Source: Owenia fusiformis
Taxonomy: Eukaryota; Annelida; Polychaeta; Sabellida; Oweniidae
DNA length: 64,000 nucleotides
Assembly (NCBI GenBank): GCA_903813345.2
Contig: CAIIXF020000003.1
Location: 400,633-464,632 of the forward strand
Direction: 5' to 3'
Shown here: in pieces, positions 55,991 through 64,000 of the stretch
How the letters are laid out: the number at the start of each line of letters is the position of its first letter
Position numbering within the stretch: position 1 is the first letter of the stretch
The notes under the pieces: generated by a model
Database searches by the model: none
What the model was told of the DNA's origin: nothing
Seen by the model: the letters and a program-made list of their open reading frames with translations, nothing else
Position numbers and translations under genes: made by a program

Positions 55991-56330
55991 TATACCACGG
56001 TACAAGTAATTACATTGTGGACATGCATTATCATGGGCATTAACATCAATATTTCTTCTTGTATATCAATAATTAATCAACAAGTTTATTCAACAAATTT
56101 ATGCATTTATATGAACTTTTCACCTACGCGGAGGATAATTAACACAGATTTCACAAATTACATTCATCATGCATAGTAATTTTAACTAATAGTATAATTC
56201 CAGCACAAACACCAACTCTCTTTTTCAAACATATAAATCTTTCGAGGATGAACAAAGGTTTTGTTATCTAACTAGTTTTTTCACTAAAACATAACATAAT
56301 TCAATTTGAGATAAAGCCAGAACACTTAAA
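55991..56330. other. no supported gene
   Basis: AT-rich spacer; a mariner right terminus was looked for and not found. Confidence 0.4.
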
Positions 56331-56344
56331 ACAAATTATGACGA

Positions 56345-56918
56345 AAAAAATATTTTCAAGCTTGTCATGAAAATGACTGCATTTAGCTCGTTTAAAAATG
56401 AACGATTTGTCCAGAGGACAAAATCGTTTCACACCCCTATAAAAAGGATGAGATTAGCAACATTTGCAACATTAAACATGAAAAAGAAAGTCACTACAAA
56501 AGACAACAAAACAGTAGAAATAACTGCACACAGAAACTTATTTGGACAACTTTAAACGCATACCCAAAAACGTAATATTGGTCTCGAAAAACTCCTCCAA
56601 TATCCTCTTGGGCCAATCCAATGGGCACTTGCTACAGCAGACGGAATGACTGTTAAAACAGCAAAGAGTACTCTGCAAAATGCAATAATGAAACCATTTA
56701 AATCTACAAGTGTACCAAACAAGGATTTCACTTCTTACGTAATTGATGGAAACTCCTTATTTTATCAAATTGCCCCTATGCCAAACACATTTGAAGAAGT
56801 TTCTCAATCCATATTCAACAGCCTTCCAAAAAGTAGCACAGTTCATTTTGTGACAGACACTTACAAGAATGACTCTCTTAAGGCAAGAGAATGCTCCAAG
56901 ATAGTTTGTGATAATTAG
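56345..56918 (+). pseudogene. uncharacterised invertebrate family with IDGN (PIN-like) motif, frameshifted
   Basis: The first frame reads FHTPIKRMRLATFATLNMKK then TTKDNKTVEITAHRNLFGQL. A shift near 56555 gives NIGLEKLLQYPLGPIQWALA then TADGMTVKTAKSTLQNAIMK, and YVIDGNSLFYQIAPMPNTFE, STVHFVTDTYKNDSLKARE to TAG at 56916. This order (FHxxIKK, NLFxQL, YPLGPxPWALA, TADG, IDGNxL, TFxE, VxFVxDxYxxxSxKxxER) is one I know from a large uncharacterised family spread in invertebrate genomes. The IDGN and VTDTY pieces suggest a PIN/FEN-like fold, which is inference. It is one frameshift away from open. Confidence 0.55.
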
Positions 56919-57820
56919 TCATACTTTTGTACAGTATATCATGATATTGTCCAAAAGGAGCATAACCTCAATGTGTTTATTTTCATTTTAGATAGTCTTA
57001 AACAGTCAAAGGGAAACATTACAGATGAGGTCATCTTAAGACACGGACAGATGACTGGTGCAACTAAAGACCTATTGGAAAATATATATTTCAAAAATAT
57101 TGTGTACGTCAAAAACAAAGATAGTTTTCAAGTACAGTATGACTAACTTTGTAAATCAATACTTCAAAGATGATTTGGTTTCATACAAGCACTCAAGAAG
57201 CCACACATCTTTTCCAGAGTATATCAATAAATCAGGATACAAATAATTAGATATTGAACTAGGTCCTTCAAATGACAATGACACTTCAAATGATTGGGTT
57301 GCCAAGGGTCACACGACCAGCCTAAAAGGTACTTAAATGCAAAAAATTATAAATATTGTCAAACAGTCTAGAGAAAGATGTTCAAAGGGACAAATAAAGA
57401 GGCAAAAAGACAGAGGATAATGCTTTGAAGTGAGAGAAATCCATATCTTGAAATATATCATTTTTTAGATTTGCAGATCACAAGATTTAACAAATGCACA
57501 AAATGCAGTTAAAAACTATTTTGGAAAATACTGTGGATAGTGCCACAAAAGCTGGTACTGTCAAAGCAGAGATAAAGAATCTAAATAAGTAAGGAAATCT
57601 GAGGTTCAAAGGATTATTATATCACAAATTGACTTTCACAGTGTCAACATTTGGGAAATAGTTTGTAAAATATTACCAAGTTAGCTTGCCTCATGTCTTG
57701 TCTTATTCATGCTATTACCAACATGGTTTGTTCCATGTTTATCTATCTGTCTACTGATATTCATACTTTACTTCATTTCTAAATTGTTTAATGAAGAATG
57801 AAGCATCTATCCATTTTTAG
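56919..57820. other. coding-like scraps, no supported gene
   Basis: 56990-57130 carries pieces (GATKDLLENIYFKNIVYV) that may continue the preceding family but frames break often. The rest is AT-rich. Confidence 0.35.
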
Positions 57821-57992
57821 GAACAAGGCAGTCTGAGGATTTAATGCTGGTTCTCAACTCCAAAAGACTCATCGGTGATGTGCAAAGGATGTCCCCAGTA
57901 GGACAGACTGGCTCCTTAGAAGGATTTCACAGTGTCGTGAATCATTTTGACCCCAGAATGATTCACTTTGGTTATGCAGGGATGACAAGCAG
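57821..57992 (+). CDS. exon of an uncharacterised 'FHSxVNxFxPKM' family
   Basis: Lies between CTATCCATTTTTAG and AG|GTAAATC. It reads RLIGDVQRMSPVGQTGSLEG then FHSVVNHFDPRMIHFGYAGM. This block (SPxxQTSxLEGFHSxVNxFxPKMxxFxYxGMxxR) is conserved in a set of uncharacterised, probably transposon-derived invertebrate proteins I recall. The segment is intact over 56 codons. The preceding and following exons are not identified. Confidence 0.55.
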
Positions 57993-58639
57993 GTAAATCC
58001 ATTGATTATAATTGATTAGCTTGGGGTTGGGCCACAATTATTGTGACAATACCAGTATAATGTTTGGTCGATTTGATGGGACTCTAAGAAGGTCTAACAA
58101 TAAATTATGCCAAATACATTCATAAGAAAGAAGTCATTGTTCCACAAAGAAACAGAATCTTACAACTTTCTTCTTAGGCATATAGCAATGTGACAAATTA
58201 TAATTTATAAACATAAGGGGTTTATAAAATGTTACAAAATTTTATATGGCATGTGTAATTTTTATTTTTATTAACAATGATCCATACTGGGGTAAACATC
58301 ACATGTTATTTTATGTATCTACTACAGTTTTGTTTATCCCTGTTGCCAAAGACGCGCTTGTTTGTCTTTCGTCCTTTACAAAGGAAATAGGGTATACAAA
58401 CTGGTCAAACATATACTCGGGGTGGAAAATTTTCTAAGAGGCTCCGTTAAGGAAAAAATGACTTTTTGAGCTGGATGGAATTTCTGTGTACTTTTTATTC
58501 TATTAGGGTGTCCTGCATAAGGGATTTGCCTGCGAAGTATATAACTCTTGCGAACATATCTAAATACTGGTCCGAATAAGACATATATTTTAGAAAAGAA
58601 TTGGCTAAAAATGGAAACTACAAAAAGTCAAAATGTTCA

Positions 58640-60195
58640 ACTCAAACAAAGTTGTAGCTATTCTATATCAATATTATGTGTTATGTAAGGTTTCTCAGAT
58701 GTTTCAGGACCTTCATTAGTGTACTTGTTTCTAGAAATGTGACATTTAAGGACAAAATTTGGCATTTTTTAATCATTTTCGCTTTCAGCATTAACATATA
58801 GTTCCTTATATCTTGAGTTTAATGCTGACTGGTTGTTGCATTTTTGATTAAATATGTGCTTGTACATGTGTTCTTCCATTTAAGGTATAGAAAATGTATA
58901 GTGGACAACCAATGTTCATATTAGAGCGTTCATATCTCCCCTACCCCATTTATTATGCAAAATGACCCCAAAATATGAAAAAATAAAATAACTTGACATT
59001 ATAAATTTTAACAAAGTTGTAGCTATTCTATATCAATATTATGTGTTATTTAATGTTTTTAAGATACTTCAGAACCTTTATCGGTATACAAGTGGCTAGA
59101 AATGAGACATTTAAGGACAAAACTTTGCATTTTTTTATCATTTTCACTTTCAGCAGTAATATATAGTTCCTCATATCTTGAGTTTTATGCTGTCTGATTG
59201 TTTCATTTTCAATCAAATCTGTTCTTGTGCATGTCTTCTTCCATTTAAGGTATAGAAAATGTATAGTGGACAAACAATGTTCATATTAGAGCTTTCAGAT
59301 ATCCCCTACCCCATCTATTATGGAAAATAAACGAGAAATATGAAAATGTAAAATAAGTTGAAATTAAAACCTTTAATAAAGTTGTAGCTGTTCTATATCA
59401 ATTTTATGTGTTATTTAATGTTTTTAAGATTTTTAAAAACCTTTATTGGTATTCAAGTGGCTAGAAATGAGACATTTAAGGACAAAACATTTTTTAATCA
59501 ATGCTGCTTTCAGCAATAACATATAAATCCTTATATCTTGAGTTTTATGCTGACTGGTTGATGCATTTTTGATTAAATCTATTCTTGTACATGTCTTCTT
59601 CCATTTAAGGTATTGATAATGTATATTGGACAAACAATGTTCATATTAGAGCTTTCAGATCTCCCCTGCCCCATTTATTAAGGAAGATGACTGGAAAATA
59701 TAAAAAATAACTTCAAATTACCAGTATTAACTTTAACTTCTTTATGTGTTACTGAATGGTATAATTAATATTTCAGGACCTTCATTAGTATACTAGTGTC
59801 TAGAAATTAGACATTTAAGAACAAAATTTGGCATTTTCATCAATTTTTCATCATTTCCACTTTTAGCAATAACATTACTGTATTTCCTTTTATCTTGAGT
59901 TTTATGCTGATTTGTTGATGGATTCTTGAACAAATCTGTTCTTTTGCCTGCCTACTTTGATTTAAGGTATTTAAACACGTATATTGGACAGCCTGACATT
60001 AATATTGGAGCTTACATATCTCCCCTACCACATTTATTTTGAAAAAATAACCAGAAATATAAAAACCAAACAATTTCAAAGTATAGACTTTAACAAAGTT
60101 GTCGCTATTCTAGATCAATACTATGTATTATTTGATATTTTCAGATGTTTCAGGAACTTCATGAGAATACAAGTCTATAAATTAGACATTTAAAG
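58640..60195 (+). repeat. left-arm tandem repeat, about 350-bp units
   Basis: Repeating order: AAAGTTGTAGCTATTCTATA, GACATTTAAGGACAAAA, CTTATATCTTGAGTTTAATG or similar, TTCCATTTAAGGTATAG. The last unit is the most diverged. Confidence 0.85.
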
Positions 60196-60693
60196 TTGAG
60201 TTGCAAATGGGGCGGGTATTCTTTATCTTTGTCTATTTGGGCTTTCTGGTAATAATACGTTGCAAACTGCTCATGAATCTATGCAATGTATAGTAGAACA
60301 CTTGGAATATATTTAAATGTAATGGGGTATAGTACTGTGATAATTATAACCAGTGATCAAGCCATATTGGTTGAATTCCCTCATATCAATTGCAATGTTG
60401 TCAAAGGCTTGGTGATTTCCATATTACACCTAAGGGTGGTGTAATTAGAAACTTCATGATGGATATTTGGCTTGGGGATATTTTGGTAAATGCAAACATT
60501 GTGAAATGAAGAAGTTGACACTCTCCTTATACCCATGTCTATAACAGTGCTGCAGACAAGACAAAGGAATTCAATGTTGAGAGAATCTGTATGCAGTCTG
60601 ATGATACAGAATGTTACTTGCAAAGAAGGATGAGAGTTAAAAAGAGCTCTTAAAGTTTCTTATGTCCTTCAAGGTAGCATTCTAAATTACTAT

Positions 60694-60927
60694 ATGAGTC
60701 TCAAAGTGCAATACCTATTTGAAGATATATCAAAGATGGGTGTCTTGTACCAGTACTCACAAACAAACCTTCGTAGCAACACAAAAACATATGTCCTTGG
60801 CAATTGTAAATGTAAAATGGCAAAAGGCAGAGGAAATTGCAAATACAACATTTCTAGTCAAGGGTGTATTGCTACTTGTCCATGTGGCAATAAACAACAT
60901 AGTGCACATCGTTGGACAATATTTTAG
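60694..60927 (+). CDS. Cys-rich ORF in the fold-back core, unknown
   Basis: 78 codons ending in TAG. The second half reads NCKCKMAKGRGNCKYNISSQ then GCIATCPCGNKQHSAHRW, with seven cysteines in pairs, like Cys-rich metal-binding tails found in some transposon proteins. The frame has an ATG start, but no acceptor or family is certain. Confidence 0.35.
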   Translation: MSLKVQYLFEDISKMGVLYQYSQTNLRSNTKTYVLGNCKCKMAKGRGNCKYNISSQGCIATCPCGNKQHSAHRWTIF

Positions 60928-61205
60928 GATGAGTTTCTCAAAACTATAAAAATTATTTAGAGATCTTACATATCTGAATACTGTATAAGTGGTAATTTTG
61001 CCTAATCATTTAATTTGCCTATTTCCTAATTTTTGCCAGGTTCGGAAAATTAAATGTCGGAAATATTGTGTTTTTAATGTTATCCAATGGGAGGTTTCTT
61101 GTCATTAGGAAAATTAAAATTAGGAAAATGATGAAATTTGACCATTCGGAAAATCAACCACTCGGATTAAATACCACTTATACAGTAAATAAGGTCGAGT
61201 AAGCA

Positions 61206-61952
61206 GTGCGATCTGGTTTTTAGTTTATATTAACGCCCTTATATTAGAACTTTTAAATACAAATCTTGGAGCTCTAATGGGCGACATTCGCATCCCTACG
61301 CTACTTGTCGCTGATGATACCACTGTCATTGCGACAACACCAAATGAGTTACAAGAATTACTCAACGGAGTGTCAGAGTATAGCTCTAAGTGGCGTATGT
61401 CCTATCATGCTGGAATTAACAGTAAAAGTAAGATTGATTATTATCTTTCACGAAACAAAAAAGCAATTTGAAAATAAAATGGGCATGTGTAAATGGGAAA
61501 TTCAGAACGATACTGTCCCAGAAACAAGATCGCACACTTATGCTGGCAACATACTCCACGCTCAACTTAAGAACGATGAATCAGTTCACCAAGCAAAAAA
61601 TAAATTGAATGCTAGCTTTTATTCAGTTAAACCTATTGGCATCCAAAAAGGAGGACTCAATCCAATGGTAGCAGTCAAAATATTAATCTCAGTTATCTTG
61701 CCGACAGCTATGTTTGGTTGCGAGCTGTGGAGCAACTTATCGTGTGAAAATACTTGTATATACTCTCTAAATGTTGCATATCGTCAAATAGCAAAAATAA
61801 TCCAAGGCTATGAACACAATGTGTCTTCTGATGTTGTTCTTTATACTCTTGGGTTGCTACCTATTACATGTTACATCAACAATGCAAAACTGCTATTTTT
61901 CGATCGCTTATGCAGAACATCTCATAACATCAGCATAAAACTCAATATATAG
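61206..61952 (+). pseudogene. LINE reverse transcriptase (palm to C-terminal) fragment, frameshifted
   Basis: The first frame reads YINALILELLNTNLGALMGD then IRIPTLLVADDTTVIATTPN and ELQELLNGVSEYSSKWRM: the RT palm with LVADD as the catalytic YxDD-type motif. Near 61430 the frame shifts, and 61437-61952 gives RSHTYAGNILHAQLKNDESV, LPTAMFGCELWSNLSCENTC and RQIAKIIQGYEHNVSSDVVL, LGLLPITCYINNAKLLFFDR, the usual thumb/connector region ('LPxxLYGxELW', 'KxIQGL', 'LGxxPI...KLLFxxRL'). It ends at TAG exactly where the right fold-back arm begins. The 5' half and endonuclease are absent. Confidence 0.85.
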
Positions 61953-63200
61953 GGACCTATACGTTATTGCTGAAAGTGAAAATGAAAAAAAACAAGTTTT
62001 GTCCTTAATATCTCATTTCTAGGCATTAGAATACTAATGAGGGTCCTGAAACACCAGAAAAAGATTAAATAATACATAGTATTGACATAGAATAGGTACA
62101 ACTTTGTAAAAGTTCATAATTTTAAGTTATTTTACTTTTTATTAATATTTTTGGTCATTTTTCCTAATGAATGGGGTAGGGGAGATCTGAAAGCTCTACT
62201 ATGAACATTGGTCATCCACTATACATTTTTTATATTAAATGAAAGAAGACATCTACAAGAACAAATTTGACTGAGAATGCACCAACCAGTCAGCATTAAA
62301 CTCAAGATATAAGGACCTAGATATGCTATTGCTGAAAGTGAAAATGGTAAAAAAGCCATATTTTGTCCTTAAATGTCTCATTTCTAGGCACTAGTTTACC
62401 AATAAAGATTCTGAAATATCTTTAAAAGATTAAATAACACATAATATTGATATAGAATAGCTACAACTTTACTAAAGTTTATAGTTTCAAGTTATTTTAT
62501 ATTTTCATATTTTTCTCATAATTTTTCATTATAAATGGGGTAGGGGAGATCTGAAAGCTCTAATATGACCATTGGTGGTCCACTATACATTTTCTATACC
62601 TTAAATAGAAGAAGACATGCACAAGAACAGATCTGATTTAAATTGCAACAACCAGTAAGCATAAAACTCAATATATGAGGAACTATATGTTACTGCTGAA
62701 AGCTAAAATGATTTTAAAAAATGCCAAGTTTTGTCCTTAAATGTCTCATTTCTAGACACTAGTATACCAATAAAGGTTCTGAAATATCTGAAAAACATTA
62801 AATAATACATAATATTGATATAGAATAGCTACAACATTGTTAAAGTTTATAAATTCAAGTTATTTTACATTTTCATATCTTTCAGTAATTTTTCATAATT
62901 AATGGTGTATGGGAGATCTGAAAGCTCTAATATGACCATTGGTGGTCCAATATACATTTTTTGTATCTTAAATGGAAGAAGACATGTACAAGAACAGATT
63001 TGATCAAAATTGCAGCAACCAGTCAACATTAAACTCAAGATATAAGGAACTATATGTTACAGCTGAAAGCGAAAATGATCAAAAATGCCAAATTTTGTCC
63101 TTGATTATCTTATTTTTAGACACTAGTACACTAATGAAGGTCCTTAAACATCTGAAAAACATTAAATAATACATAGTGTTAATATTAAATAGCTATTGTT
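61945..63200 (-). repeat. right-arm tandem repeat, about 365-bp units
   Basis: Minus-strand orientation of the left-arm units; unit boundaries near 62320, 62690 and 63060. Landmarks: GGGGTAGGGGAGATCTGAAA, TTTTGTCCTTAAATGTCTCA. Confidence 0.85.
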
Positions 63201-63489
63201 TTGTTTGAGTTGAACATTTTGACTTTTTGTAGTTTCCATTTTTAGCCAATTTTTTTCTAAAAAATTAAGGTATGTCTTCTTCAGACCAATATTTAGATAT
63301 GTTCGCAAGAGTTATATGCTTCGCAGGCGAAATCCCTTGTGCAGGAAACCCTAATAGAATGAAAAATACAGAGAAACTCCATCCAGCTCACAAAGTCATT
63401 TTTCGCACAATTCTCACACCTTCCACCCCGAGTAATAGGTGCATCAGTGAAAAAGCATAACACCACTAACCTTCACAAGGGCAATACAA

Positions 63490-64000
63490 TTTGATTAGAT
63501 AACTACTACAGAATTGTTATTAACAATAACAATGACGGAGACGTCGTGGAGTTACTTGTTAATGAGGATGATAGGATAATCAGAAGAAACAAAGAGATAA
63601 TGCTCGCTATCTTGGATGCTGTCATATTCTTTGGGTCCCAAAACATGGCCTTCTGAGGCAAAGAAGATTTGTCAAATTTTATGTCCCTAGTCAAATACAC
63701 GGCCTCAAAAAGTCAAGTTCTTCAAGATCATTTAAATAGCGCACCAAAATATGCAACCTACCTCTCCCCTGAACTACAAAACGAACTGATAAGTTTGTGT
63801 GGTGATCAGATCCGAAGTATGATTATAAAAGAAATAAATGAAGCCGAGTTCTTCAGTATATTGGCTGATGAGGCTACAGACAGTGCAGTATACGAGCAGC
63901 TGGCTTTGTGCATCAGGTATATCAAAACATTTCCTGATAAGCCATCCATCTTGAAAGAGGAACTGCTCGAATTTATAAAATACTCTAATGGTAAAGCGGA
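63490..64000 (+). pseudogene. hAT-type transposase, ZMYM1/DUF4371-like, runs off the window
   Basis: One frame is readable from about 63490 to the end. It contains NKEIMLAILDAVIFFGSQNM then AF, a TGA at about 63655 (where the family has Arg, as in FRGH; a CGA to TGA change), KEDLSNFMSLVKYTASKSQV, HLNSAPKYATYLSPELQNEL, IIKEINEAEFFSILADEATD and YEQLALCIRYI. 'FxxLADEATDxSxxEQLxLCIRY' is the start of the DUF4371 RNase H-like core in ZMYM1-like proteins derived from hAT transposons. With a single nonsense codon it is the least decayed transposase here. The N-terminal zinc finger is not visible and the C-terminus lies beyond 64000. Confidence 0.85.

Larger units (their letters stand above)
58415..63433. 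mobile_element. 5-kb fold-back element with tandem-repeat arms
   Basis: 58415 onward (ACTCGGGGTGGAA, then GAGCTGGATGGA, TTCTATTAGGGTGTCCTGCA, GGCTAAAAATGGAAACTACA) is matched in reverse complement ending at 63433. Each arm then consists of about 350-bp units containing TTCCATTTAAGGTATAGAAA, CTCCCCTACCCCATTTATTA and GACATTTAAGGACAAAA. The left arm reaches about 60195 (about five units) and the right starts about 61945 (about four units). The core 60196-61944 holds a Cys-rich ORF and a LINE RT fragment. No target duplication was found outside the arms. Confidence 0.8.

Overview
The window looks like intergenic and intronic DNA from an animal, most likely a marine invertebrate. It is AT-rich. 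Its coding signal comes as short exons with AG/GT borders. It holds broken relics of many eukaryotic transposon groups: Helitron, DIRS-like, Ty3/gypsy, several non-LTR (LINE) types, piggyBac, mariner, pogo/Tigger-like and ZMYM1-like hAT. I see no tRNA, rRNA, bacterial operon or CRISPR array. The phylum cannot be fixed from the sequence alone.

Layout. 0-5 kb: a decayed Helitron Rep/helicase N-terminus, a 45-bp minisatellite inside a 1.1-kb dispersed repeat, a reverse copy of the interspersed family found at 45-50 kb, two exon candidates and a 199-bp TA-flanked MITE. 5.4-6 kb: DIRS-like RT/RNase H relic. 9-15 kb: LINE ORF2 C-terminus, a PIF1/Helitron helicase scrap, a 24-bp coding minisatellite, a C2H2-like exon and a pogo-like transposase tail. 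15.3-17.3 kb: G-run-rich tandem repeat. 20.2-21.2 kb: an intact non-autonomous DNA transposon with 65-bp inverted repeats and an exact 8-bp target duplication. 21.9-24.8 kb: a 499-codon repeat ORF and exon candidates. 26.8-28.9 kb: serial short-period arrays, including phased E2F-like sites. 30.1-35.3 kb: a Ty3/gypsy copy interrupted by a minus-strand non-coding LTR element. 36-43.4 kb: dispersed repeats and a phase-compatible multi-exon gene candidate. 44.7 kb: piggyBac relic. 45-50.2 kb: two head-to-tail copies of a 2.84-kb repeat built from about 475-bp units. 51.4-55.4 kb: a 2.2-kb GA-rich coding minisatellite followed by three phase-matched exons. 55.4-58 kb: mariner relic and two uncharacterised-family fragments. 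58.4-63.4 kb: a 5-kb fold-back element with a LINE RT fragment in its core. 63.5 kb to the end: ZMYM1/DUF4371-type hAT transposase running off the edge.

How it works together. Most protein-like sequence is mobile-element debris, and the elements nest in each other. Two places look like real spliced genes because independent AG/GT exons keep one reading phase: 37.3-43.4 kb and 51.4-55.4 kb. Neither product is recognised. The strongest unexplained signals are the E2F-like arrays, the in-frame minisatellites, the fold-back element and the LTR element whose left end is partly inverted.
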